A DNA stretch of 64,000 bases from Fodinicurvata sediminis DSM 21159. Its GTDB lineage: Bacteria; Pseudomonadota; Alphaproteobacteria; Kiloniellales; DSM-21159. Positions 35,801-44,092 of this stretch are shown here, one piece after another (positions within the stretch are counted from its first letter, which is position 1; every line of letters starts with the position of its first letter). The notes beneath the pieces are model-generated. The model was not told where the DNA came from. It made no database searches and saw nothing but the letters and a program-made list of their open reading frames with translations. Location: contig NZ_ATVH01000013.1 in NCBI RefSeq assembly GCF_000420625.1, forward strand, positions 186,001-250,000. The letters run 5' to 3'. Position numbers and translations under genes: made by a program.

Positions 35801-36184
35801 ATGGGCGAGCACGACATCAAGCACCACCCGTCCGAGATCCGCTATGTCTCGGAGGACAAGCGACTGGAAGTGACCTTCGAGGACGGCCGGCACTTCTCCC
35901 TGCCGGCAGAGCTCCTGCGGGTGGAGAGTCCTTCGGCAGAGGTCCAGGGACACGCCCCCAGCCAGAAACAGATCGTGCCCGGACGCAGACATGTGGGCAT
36001 TCTCGCCATCGAGCCGGTGGGCAGCTATGCCGTGCGCATCAAGTTCGACGACCTGCATGATACGGGCCTTTATTCTTGGGACTACCTTTACAAGCTCGGC
36101 GAACGCAAAGACGAACTCTGGCAGGAGTATCTGGACAACCTGGAGGCGCGCGGCCTGTCTCGCGATCCACCGTCCCGTAGATAG
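35801..36184 (+). CDS. DUF971 domain protein
   Basis: 127 residues of the DUF971 domain (also seen at the N-terminus of gamma-butyrobetaine hydroxylase-like proteins): EIRYVSEDKRLEVTFEDGRHFSLPAELLRV and VGSYAVRIKFDDLHDTGLYSWDYLY. Stand-alone copies are frequent in alphaproteobacteria. A role in iron-sulfur carrier function has been suggested in the literature. Probably the last gene of the cnoX unit, 27 bases after the Trm112-like gene. Confidence 0.87.
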   Translation: MGEHDIKHHPSEIRYVSEDKRLEVTFEDGRHFSLPAELLRVESPSAEVQGHAPSQKQIVPGRRHVGILAIEPVGSYAVRIKFDDLHDTGLYSWDYLYKLGERKDELWQEYLDNLEARGLSRDPPSRR

Positions 36185-36269
36185 CCGCCACTTCAAGGCA
36201 AACTAAAATAATTGCAATAGCTTCCCTATAGTTTAGCCTATTGGTTGATACAGCCAACGGGAAGGTGAC

Positions 36270-36776
36270 ATGGTCGTGGATGCGAAGGCCTATGGCTTCC
36301 AGGAAGATGCCAGCGATGCCATACGTTATCTTTCCGCTCACCTGGACAGCCTGCGTGACGGTCGCTCCATGCCGCCAAAATCGAAACTCTTTCCCGAGGA
36401 GTTACCGCCCTCGCTCTTGCCCGGTCTCTTCGTGGTCCAGGTTCTCGGCGATGAGGGACCGGGGTCGACGGGGCCCTGGGAACTCCGCTATCGCTTGATG
36501 GGAACGCATATTGTGGACGCCAGCGGTGTCGACTGGACCGGACACGAACTGGGACCGGCTCTGCTGGAAACCCGCTGGCATAACTATCGCGAAGCCTACG
36601 AAGCACCTCTGCGGACACGCCAACCGACCTGCCAACGCCACGACTTCCACAACTTCGCGCAGGGGCGCAGCTATCCCAGCCGGCGCTACCTTTTTCCCCT
36701 TGGCGACGACCAGGACCGCATAACCCTGCTGGTGGGCTTCTTCGTCATCGAATCCGGAATCTGGCGTTTCGGCTGA
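36270..36776 (+). CDS. PAS-domain (PAS_5-type) protein
   Basis: 168 residues. WELRYRLMGTHIVDASGVDWTGHELGPALLETRW and FPLGDDQDRITLLVGFFVIESG match a small PAS_5-type protein found in Rhodospirillales and relatives. No output domain is attached, so it may be a signalling adaptor. An 85-base AT-rich gap separates it from DUF971; ATG 36270 follows GAAGGTGAC. It is convergent with the UbiH-type gene. Confidence 0.72.
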   Translation: MVVDAKAYGFQEDASDAIRYLSAHLDSLRDGRSMPPKSKLFPEELPPSLLPGLFVVQVLGDEGPGSTGPWELRYRLMGTHIVDASGVDWTGHELGPALLETRWHNYREAYEAPLRTRQPTCQRHDFHNFAQGRSYPSRRYLFPLGDDQDRITLLVGFFVIESGIWRFG

Positions 36777-36788
36777 GGACCCGCCAGC

Positions 36789-38105
36789 TCATAGCGGCTC
36801 GCCACGTGTCAGGCGCGGCAGATCCCCCACCAGGCCCATGGCATGACGCATGAAGAAACGCTTGAGTCCAGGCGAACGTTCCACAGCGGCAAAACCAAGA
36901 TCCCGCGCCAGGCGCACCGGAGGAATGTCGTTGGAGAACAGGCGGTTCAGGCCATCGGTGATTCCGGCCAGCATCATGTTGTCGAATCGGCGCCAGCGTT
37001 CATAGCGTTCCAGAACGGTCTCGGCCCCGATATCCAATCCAAGACGCCGGGTATCGACGATACATTCCGCCAAGGCAGCCACATCCCGCAGACCCAGATT
37101 GAACCCCTGCCCGGCAATAGGGTGGATCACATGCGCGGCATCGCCCAGCAGGGCGAGACGGATATCATGATAGCGCTGGGCATGCAGCAGGGACAGCGGA
37201 TAGGACCAGCGCGGTCCCTCCACCGAGAACTGACCCAGGGTGTCCCCGAAGCGCCTCTGCACCTCCCGGGCGAACTCTTCCGGCACGAGAGCCATCATGC
37301 GCTCGGCCAAATCGGGCCGCTCGGTCCAGACCAGGGACGAACGATGCCGGCCGGCGTCATCGTCGCGCAGGGGCAGCACCGCAAAGGGTCCTGATGGCAG
37401 GAAATGTTCATGGGCGACCCCATGATGCGGACGCTCATGCACCAGGGTGCAGACCAGCCCGTGCTGGCGGTATTTCCAGGTCTTCACCGGAATGCCTGCA
37501 GCCTGACGCAGGGGAGAGTTGCGCCCCTCCGCCGCCACGACCAGGCGTGCGCATATTTCGGTGCCGCTCTTCAGGATCACCCGGGCGCCGTTCGCATCAC
37601 GCCGGCTGTCGACCACCAGGTCGGGGGCATGCAGGTGAAAGGTCTCTTGCCTGGACAGCAGCTGGTGGAGCCCCTTGCGCAGATCGCGATTCTCCACGAT
37701 GTGCCCAAGTGGTCCAAGACCGAGCTCTGCGGAATCATAATGCAGAAACAATGGCGAGGCACGGCGATCGATCCGCCCATCTGAAACGCGGATTTCCTCG
37801 ATCGGCTCCGCCTTGTCTTCCAGCAGGGACCAAAGACCGATCCCCTCCAGGATATGTCGCGAACCGGCGGCGATGGCGGATGCGCGCCCGTCAAACGGCG
37901 CCGAAAGTACTTTCTCGGGTGTCTGGGCATCCACCACTTCGACCGACAGGCCGGCACCAGACAGTGCAGCGGCCAGAGTCAGGCCGGCCAGCCCGCCACC
38001 TGAAATCACTACGTCGCAATGGCGCTCGACAGGCCTGTGCGAAGCGTCTTCTTCTCGCGGGGACGATGTCTGCTTGATCATGGCATCAGAATCAGCCCTC
38101 CCCAC
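36789..38105 (-). CDS. FAD-dependent UbiH/UbiF/Coq6-type hydroxylase
   Basis: 438 residues from a GTG start (AAGG upstream); ATG 38081 is an alternative, losing 8 residues. VVISGGGLAGLTLAAALSGAG is the FAD dinucleotide fold, DGRASAIAAGS follows, and GDAAHVIHPIAGQGFNLGLRD is the second FAD motif. These flavoproteins hydroxylate the ubiquinone ring at C5, C6 or C1 with NAD(P)H and oxygen. Which position cannot be told from sequence alone, so I leave out a symbol. It is convergent with the PAS gene and divergent from the glnK promoter region. Confidence 0.9.
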   Translation of the reverse strand: MGRADSDAMIKQTSSPREEDASHRPVERHCDVVISGGGLAGLTLAAALSGAGLSVEVVDAQTPEKVLSAPFDGRASAIAAGSRHILEGIGLWSLLEDKAEPIEEIRVSDGRIDRRASPLFLHYDSAELGLGPLGHIVENRDLRKGLHQLLSRQETFHLHAPDLVVDSRRDANGARVILKSGTEICARLVVAAEGRNSPLRQAAGIPVKTWKYRQHGLVCTLVHERPHHGVAHEHFLPSGPFAVLPLRDDDAGRHRSSLVWTERPDLAERMMALVPEEFAREVQRRFGDTLGQFSVEGPRWSYPLSLLHAQRYHDIRLALLGDAAHVIHPIAGQGFNLGLRDVAALAECIVDTRRLGLDIGAETVLERYERWRRFDNMMLAGITDGLNRLFSNDIPPVRLARDLGFAAVERSPGLKRFFMRHAMGLVGDLPRLTRGEPL

Positions 38106-38270
38106 CGCCTTGTCCAGCCTTCTGCGTCATAATGGTCTGATTAAAAAATGTGCAGCAATGAGATGATGATTAATTTGTGTGCATATTTATATTCTGTAGT
38201 CAGTCAATGTCCTGACTTAAAGAGAGTTATCCCACTGATATTGCTTTCTTTTAATAGAGACCTCCCAAAC

Positions 38271-38286
38271 TGGCACGCTTCTTGAA
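38271..38286 (+). promoter_or_regulatory. Sigma-54-type promoter before glnK
   Basis: TGGCACG-CTTC-TTGAA matches the -24/-12 consensus with exact spacing and one change (GA for GC at -12). It lies 98 bases upstream of the glnK start. Nitrogen-controlled glnK-amtB operons are typically sigma-54/NtrC dependent. The 277-base gap 38106-38383 shows no other feature I can identify with confidence. Confidence 0.6.
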
Positions 38287-38299
38287 GTCCTTCGATTGA

Positions 38300-38722
<423 letters not shown>

Positions 38723-38732
38723 GAGAAAGCGC

Positions 38733-40109
38733 ATGACGAAACTGCGCCAGATTTCAACGGGCGCCGCCGTGCTTGCGGTCGGCAGTCTGCTCACCACCAC
38801 CGCCTTTGCGCAGGAGGAGGCCACAGGAGTCTCGGCCGGGGTCTCAAGCGAAGTCGGTTTCATCCTGAACACCTTCCTCTTTCTCATCTGCGGCGCCTTC
38901 GTGATGTGGATGGCGGCCGGCTTCTCCATGCTGGAGTCCGGCCTGGTGCGCAGCAAGAACACAGCGGCGATCTGCCTGAAGAACATCACGCTCTATTCCA
39001 TCGCCGGCATCATGTACTACCTGATCGGCTACAATCTGATGTACGTGGATGTCGGCAGCTGGATCGGCTCCATCAGCCTGCTCTACAACCCGAGCGGTGC
39101 CGAGGCGGCGCTTGTGGCCGGCAGCGAGGATGCGGATGTCCTCAGCCAGGTCGTCGATGCCGGCTATTCGGTCATGTCCGACTGGTTCTTCCAGATGGTC
39201 TTCGTGGCCACCGCTGCCTCGATCGTCTCGGGCACGCTGGCCGAGCGCATCAAGTTCGCGCCCTTCATGGTCTTCGTAGTCATCCTGACCGGCTTCCTCT
39301 ATCCGATCCAGGGCGCCTGGACCTGGGGCGCCGGCTGGCTGACCGAGATGGGCTTCTCCGACTACGCCGGCTCCACCATCGTCCACTCCGTGGGCGGCTG
39401 GGCCGCGCTGACCGGGGCCATCATCCTGGGGGCACGCAAGGGCAAGTTCGGCGCCGACGGCAGAGTCAACCCGATCCCGGGCGCCAACCTGCCGCTCGCC
39501 ACCCTGGGCACCTTCATCCTCTGGCTCGGCTGGTTCGGCTTCAACGGCGGCTCGGTCCTGGCCATGGACTCTGCCGCGGCCGTGACCGAGATGTCGCTTG
39601 TCTTCGCCAACACCAACCTGGCCGCGGCCGGCGGCGTGGTGATGGCGGTGATCCTGACCGGGGCCATCTACAAGAAGATCGACCTCACCATGGCGCTCAA
39701 CGGTGCGCTGGCGGGCCTGGTCTCCATCACGGCAGGCCCGGATGTGGGCAGCCCGCTGCTGGCCATCCTCATCGGCGCCATCGGCGGCATCATCGTGGTG
39801 GTCACCGTGCCGCTGCTGGACAAGCTGAAGATCGACGACGTGGTCGGCGCCATTCCGGTGCACCTCTTCGCCGGCATATGGGGCACGCTGGCCGTGGGCA
39901 TCTTCGGCGGCGGCGACCTGGTGGTCCAGATCATCGGCATCGTAGCCATCGGCGCCTTCATGGTGATCACCTCGGCCATCGTCTGGCTGGTCCTCAAGGC
40001 CATCATGGGCCTGCGCCTCAGCGAGGAGGAGGAGATGTCCGGACTGGACCAGACGGAACTGGGCCTCGAGGCCTACCCCGAGTTCGCCCAGGGCTCCAAG
40101 ACGGTCTGA
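38733..40109 (+). CDS. amtB: Ammonium transporter AmtB
   Basis: 458 residues. A signal peptide (LAVGSLLTTTAFAQ) is followed by 11 transmembrane helices. GAFVMWMAAGFSMLESGLVRSKNT, GYNLMY, GSTIVHSVGGWAALTGA and HLFAGIWGTLAVGIFGG include the conserved His pair and phenylalanine gate regions of the Amt channel. Together with GlnK it forms the regulated ammonium uptake unit. ATG 38733 has TTAGGAG upstream. A strong terminator follows. Confidence 0.95.
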   Translation: MTKLRQISTGAAVLAVGSLLTTTAFAQEEATGVSAGVSSEVGFILNTFLFLICGAFVMWMAAGFSMLESGLVRSKNTAAICLKNITLYSIAGIMYYLIGYNLMYVDVGSWIGSISLLYNPSGAEAALVAGSEDADVLSQVVDAGYSVMSDWFFQMVFVATAASIVSGTLAERIKFAPFMVFVVILTGFLYPIQGAWTWGAGWLTEMGFSDYAGSTIVHSVGGWAALTGAIILGARKGKFGADGRVNPIPGANLPLATLGTFILWLGWFGFNGGSVLAMDSAAAVTEMSLVFANTNLAAAGGVVMAVILTGAIYKKIDLTMALNGALAGLVSITAGPDVGSPLLAILIGAIGGIIVVVTVPLLDKLKIDDVVGAIPVHLFAGIWGTLAVGIFGGGDLVVQIIGIVAIGAFMVITSAIVWLVLKAIMGLRLSEEEEMSGLDQTELGLEAYPEFAQGSKTV

Positions 40110-40159
40110 GTACAAGACAAGGTTACAGAATCAGCAACGGCGTCCTCCGCCGAAACTCG

Positions 40160-40188
40160 AGCCCGGCCCCTGTGGCCGGGCTTTTTTT
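40160..40188 (+). terminator. Rho-independent terminator after amtB
   Basis: AGCCCGGCC (40160-40168) pairs with GGCCGGGCT (40174-40182), 9 bp, followed by a run of seven T (40182-40188). It ends the glnK-amtB operon. Confidence 0.9.
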
Positions 40189-40196
40189 AACAGGCT

Positions 40197-41009
40197 TCAG
40201 GCCTGTGCCGGCAGAATCACCGGCGGCGCACCAGGCTCGCCGGACAGCAGGCCCACCGGCGTCTCGTAGACCGCGCTCAACAGGTCGGCCTCCAGCACCT
40301 GTTCGGGCCCGCCCTGTCGCACAAGATGGCCGCCATGGCCGTTTTGGCCAGGCGCCAGCAGAGCCAGGCGGTCGGCATTGCGGGCCGCCAGGTTCAGGTC
40401 GTGCAGCACGGCCAGCACGCCGAAACCGCGTACCGCAAGCCGCCGGGCCGCTCTCATGACCGTCTGCTGGTGGCGCAGATCCAGGCTGCTGGTGGGCTCG
40501 TCCAGCAGCAGGTAGCGGGGTGTCGCGCCTTCGGGCTCCTCACTCGGCTCAGTCCAGATCTGGGCTAGCACGCGGGCCAGCTCCACCCGTTGACGCTCGC
40601 CACCCGAGAGTTCCGTGTAGCGGCGCCCGGCGAGCGGCAGGACCTCGGCGAGAGCCATAACTTCCTCGGCCACCTGCCGGTCGCGCGCGGCGCCCGTGCG
40701 ATGCGGAGAGCGGCCCAGGCAGACCACCTCTCGCACCGTGAAGGGGAAGTTCAGCAAGCTGCTCTGGGGCAGCACCGCGCGGCGACAGGCCAGGGTCCTG
40801 GGATCGTGGCGATCCAGCGCCTGACCGTCCAGGCATACCCTGCCGGACGTCGGGGCCAGGCTGCCCGCCATCAGGCGCAGCAGGCTGGACTTGCCGGCCC
40901 CGTTGGGCCCGACCAGCGCCAGGAACTCGCCCGGTCCCACCGAAAGATCCACCTTCTCGAGGATCGGGCGCCCGCCCAGGTGCAGGGTGACGGACTCGGC
41001 GCTCAGCAC
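40197..41009 (-). CDS. hmuV: Haem ABC transporter ATP-binding protein
   Basis: 270 residues. Walker A GPNGAGKSSL, signature LSGGERQRVELARVL and the Walker B YLLLDEPTSSLD are present. This is the ATPase of the HmuUV haem importer. Start GTG 41009 overlaps the end of hmuU by 7 bases, so the start is coupled. Last gene of the minus-strand hmu operon. Confidence 0.92.
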   Translation of the reverse strand: MLSAESVTLHLGGRPILEKVDLSVGPGEFLALVGPNGAGKSSLLRLMAGSLAPTSGRVCLDGQALDRHDPRTLACRRAVLPQSSLLNFPFTVREVVCLGRSPHRTGAARDRQVAEEVMALAEVLPLAGRRYTELSGGERQRVELARVLAQIWTEPSEEPEGATPRYLLLDEPTSSLDLRHQQTVMRAARRLAVRGFGVLAVLHDLNLAARNADRLALLAPGQNGHGGHLVRQGGPEQVLEADLLSAVYETPVGLLSGEPGAPPVILPAQA

Positions 41010-42103
41010 AGCGCACCTCCCCCGCGGGCACGCTGGCGCAGCAGCATCCAGAGGAAGAAGGGCCCGCCCACGCAGCTGGTGACGATGCCGATGGGCAGTT
41101 CCGCCGGCAGCACCAGCGTGCGCGCCAGCAGGTCGGCCAGAAGCAGCAGGGCCGCGCCCAGCAGCGCTGAGGCGGGCAGCAGGAAGCGATGGTCGGGACC
41201 CGCCGCCAGACGCACCAGATGCGGCACCACCAGCCCGACGAAACCGATGACGCCGCAGAGCGCAACGGCCGCCCCGGTGGCCAGCGCCGCCAGCAGCAGG
41301 ATGATCTTCTTGGCCCGCTCCACACGAAAACCCAGATGTGCCGCCTCGGTTTCCCCAAGCAGCAAGGCATTAAGCGCGCGGCCCAGGAAAGGCAGAGCAA
41401 GCAGAGGCAGCGCCAGGAAAGCCAGGGCCGGGAGCAAGGCGGACCAGTTGGCCCCGGCAATACTGCCCAGCATCCAGAAGTTCAGGTCACGCAGCTGCTG
41501 ATCGTCGCTGGCGAAAATCAGCAGCCCGATGCCCGCGCCGGCAATGGCGTTCAGGGCGACGCCGGCCAGCAGCAGCGTCGCGACATCCGTCTGCCCGTGC
41601 CCGCTGGCCAGGCGATAGGCCAGAAGAACGGCGATCAGGCCACCACCAAAGGCGCCGAGCGGCAGGAGGTAGGGCAAGAGTTCCGGCGGCAGGCCAGAGA
41701 AGAGCACGCCACCGAAGACAATGGTGGTCGCCGCAGCCAAGGCGGCCCCGCTGGACACACCGATCAGGCCGGGATCGGCCAGAGGGTTGCGGAACAGACC
41801 CTGCAGCGCCGCCCCGGAAACCGCCAGGCCGGCTCCGGCCAGGGCCGCCAGCAGCGTGCGCGGCAGACGGATATGCAGCAGGACCAGCCGCATTTGATCC
41901 GGTACGCTCTTGGCAGTGGAGAATCCCATTGTCTCGGCCAGGACAGCCAGCACTTCCCCCGCGGGAATGCGCACCGCACCCAGGCCGAGCGAGAGCAGCA
42001 CGACGGCGAGCAAGCCCACCACCAAGCCAGCCATCAACAGATGCCGTCGCTCGGGCGGGTTGCGCAGACTGGAACGCGGCAGGGACAGGCTCAACAGCGC
42101 CAT
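41003..42103 (-). CDS. hmuU: Haem ABC transporter permease (FecCD family)
   Basis: 366 residues with about 10 transmembrane helices. Family features: LHIRLPRTLLAALAGAGLAVSGAALQGLFRNPLADPGLIGVSSGA and GVIGFVGLVVPHLVRL. I chose ATG 42103 because it lies 4 bases after the hmuT stop; the upstream open frame is inside hmuT. With HmuV it carries haem across the inner membrane. Confidence 0.93.
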   Translation of the reverse strand: MALLSLSLPRSSLRNPPERRHLLMAGLVVGLLAVVLLSLGLGAVRIPAGEVLAVLAETMGFSTAKSVPDQMRLVLLHIRLPRTLLAALAGAGLAVSGAALQGLFRNPLADPGLIGVSSGAALAAATTIVFGGVLFSGLPPELLPYLLPLGAFGGGLIAVLLAYRLASGHGQTDVATLLLAGVALNAIAGAGIGLLIFASDDQQLRDLNFWMLGSIAGANWSALLPALAFLALPLLALPFLGRALNALLLGETEAAHLGFRVERAKKIILLLAALATGAAVALCGVIGFVGLVVPHLVRLAAGPDHRFLLPASALLGAALLLLADLLARTLVLPAELPIGIVTSCVGGPFFLWMLLRQRARGGGALC

Positions 42104-42107
42104 GGGG

Positions 42108-43001
42108 TCATTGATCTCCCGGCGAATCCGGCAGGGCGAGGTCCGGCTGCAGTTCGGTGGCCAGCTCCCGCACGGCCTGCGGCGTGCGCGGCCCGAAGCC
42201 GAGCAACAGCAAAGCATCCATGACGACAAGACGCCCCGTCTCGCCGGCCGGCGTGCCGGCTATCTCCGGCCGGGCCAGCAGGGCCTCGCGTCCACCCAAT
42301 GCCTCAAGGGTGCTGCGGGTCACCAGCAATACCTCCGGGGCCGCCGAGAGAGCCGCTTCCGGACTCAGGGGCTTGAACCCCTCGAAAGCACGCACGGCAT
42401 TCTGCCCGCCCGCCAGGGAAATGATCCCGTCCGCCGCCGTTTCGCGTCCGCCGGCCATGGGCGCGCCGCGCCCGACCGACAGCAGAAACAGGACCCGCGG
42501 GCGCGGTTCGACACCCTCCAGGGCGGTCTCCAGGGCGCTCAGTTCGACTTCCAGACTCTCAGCCAGACGATCCGCCTCTTCTTCCAAGCCCAGCGCTGCA
42601 CCGATGACGCGGGCCTTCTCCGCGACACCGGCCGGCGTGGGATCGCTGGGGACAACCTCCAGGCGCACGCCGGCATCGCGCAGATGGGCCAGGGCCTCCG
42701 GTGGCCCGGCTTCTTCCAGCGCCAGCACCAGATCCGGCTCCAGCGCCAGGATCGGTTCGGCCGAAAGGGCGCGCAGGTAGCCCACATCCGGAAGGCGTTC
42801 GAGCGCTTCCGGCGGATACTGACTGGTGCTGTCCACGGCCACCAACCGGCCCTCCGCTCCAAGCTCGTAGACGAGTTCCGTCACCGCCCCGCCGATGGAG
42901 ACCACACGTTCGGGCACGGTCTCCCGGGCAGATGCCGGGGCGGTGACGGCGAGGAAACCGACCAGGAGGAAACCGAATCGAAGAACGCGCCCCGGGCTCA
43001 T
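42108..43001 (-). CDS. hmuT: Haem-binding periplasmic protein
   Basis: 297 residues. A signal peptide (FLLVGFLAVTAPASA) precedes a class III binding-protein fold with ERVVSIGGAVTELVYELGAEGRLVAVDSTSQYP. The YPP region corresponds to the haem-ligand Tyr of HmuT. It overlaps hmuS by ATGA (42998-43001). In the periplasm it passes haem to HmuUV. Confidence 0.92.
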   Translation of the reverse strand: MSPGRVLRFGFLLVGFLAVTAPASARETVPERVVSIGGAVTELVYELGAEGRLVAVDSTSQYPPEALERLPDVGYLRALSAEPILALEPDLVLALEEAGPPEALAHLRDAGVRLEVVPSDPTPAGVAEKARVIGAALGLEEEADRLAESLEVELSALETALEGVEPRPRVLFLLSVGRGAPMAGGRETAADGIISLAGGQNAVRAFEGFKPLSPEAALSAAPEVLLVTRSTLEALGGREALLARPEIAGTPAGETGRLVVMDALLLLGFGPRTPQAVRELATELQPDLALPDSPGDQ

Positions 43002-44068
43002 TCCGCCAGTTCCTCCATCAGGTCGGCGACCAGCTGGCGCCAGTCCTCGCGCTCCGGAACGCCCGGCTTGCGCACACCGAACATCTGCACGACCTGGCGC
43101 CCTTCCGTGTCATAGGCCTCGATGGAGGTAACACGGCCGTCGCTGGTGGGTTTGCGCACCTGCCAGGTCGAAGCGATGCCGGGTTCGTGGAGATGCAGGT
43201 TGAAATCCGCATCCAGCACGTTGAACCAGGAACCGGTCTCGCGCAGGTTCGTGACCGGCCCGCCGTGGATCTGGATCACACCATGGCTGCCCACGAAGAT
43301 CATGATCGGCACCTGGCGTTCAGCCGCGAGTTGCAGGGCCCGGCGGAACGCGCCCTCCGGCAGCCTGCTGGCATAACCCGGCCCGGTGAGCCGCAGCGCC
43401 TGCAGCCGTCCCACGCGATGCTTCTGCAGCAGGGTGCGGAAGTCGTGGGTGTCCTTCAGATCGTCCCAGGCGGTGCGCAGAGCCTCCACGTCGATCTCCC
43501 CATCCGGCAGCTCGGGCTTCTCGCGATAGGGCTCGCCCACGGCAATGGCCGGTGTCTGGTCCGGCGCCTTCAGACGCTCGACAACCCGCCAGAACTGACC
43601 GGGATCGCTGTCCGGGGCCGTATAGACCTTGTGCACGGCCGTGCCGCTGCGGTCGAAGACCTGCAGGCTGCGGCGCAGCCCGCTCTTCACCTCTTCTTCC
43701 ACGGCAAAGGCGAAAGACCAGCGATTGAAGAAGAGCCGCAGGTCGATTTCCGGGTCCAGCACCAGGCCATGCGCCTTCATCAGGCGGATGTCGCTGTAGG
43801 TGCCGTGCTTCTCGTGCACCGCATGCTCGTTGCGGGTCAGTGCCATGACCCGGCCCAACTCGGGCAGCGCATTGACCAGTGCATGCCAGTCCTCGCTCAG
43901 GCGCATCACGCCATCGCCGGTGCGGGCCGCCAGCAGCTCGGCCTCGCTGACCTCCAGGCGCTGCGCCAGATCGCAGGCGCGCAGGCCCGGCTCCGCTGCC
44001 TTCAGGGCCGCCAGGCGGGCGTGAAGCTCTGACCCTGTGGCCTGTGTTTCAGATATCTGCTTGTCCAT
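42998..44068 (-). CDS. hmuS: Hemin-degrading factor HmuS family
   Basis: 356 residues, a duplicated HemS/HmuS fold. DLAQRLEVSEAELLAARTGDGV opens the first half, and VGSHGVIQIHGGPVTNLRETGSWFNVLDADFNLHLHE lies in the second. The cytoplasmic protein binds or breaks down imported haem. The His of RNEHAVHEKHG is the probable haem ligand region. It lies 24 bases after hmuR and overlaps hmuT. Confidence 0.92.
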   Translation of the reverse strand: MDKQISETQATGSELHARLAALKAAEPGLRACDLAQRLEVSEAELLAARTGDGVMRLSEDWHALVNALPELGRVMALTRNEHAVHEKHGTYSDIRLMKAHGLVLDPEIDLRLFFNRWSFAFAVEEEVKSGLRRSLQVFDRSGTAVHKVYTAPDSDPGQFWRVVERLKAPDQTPAIAVGEPYREKPELPDGEIDVEALRTAWDDLKDTHDFRTLLQKHRVGRLQALRLTGPGYASRLPEGAFRRALQLAAERQVPIMIFVGSHGVIQIHGGPVTNLRETGSWFNVLDADFNLHLHEPGIASTWQVRKPTSDGRVTSIEAYDTEGRQVVQMFGVRKPGVPEREDWRQLVADLMEELAE

Positions 44069-44092
44069 GGTCCTCTCCTCCTTGGCTGGCCC

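Noticed and set aside
38906-40459. 517-codon plus-strand frame over amtB and beyond
   Set aside because: Composition is Arg/Gly/His-rich and of shifted-frame type; amtB explains the region.
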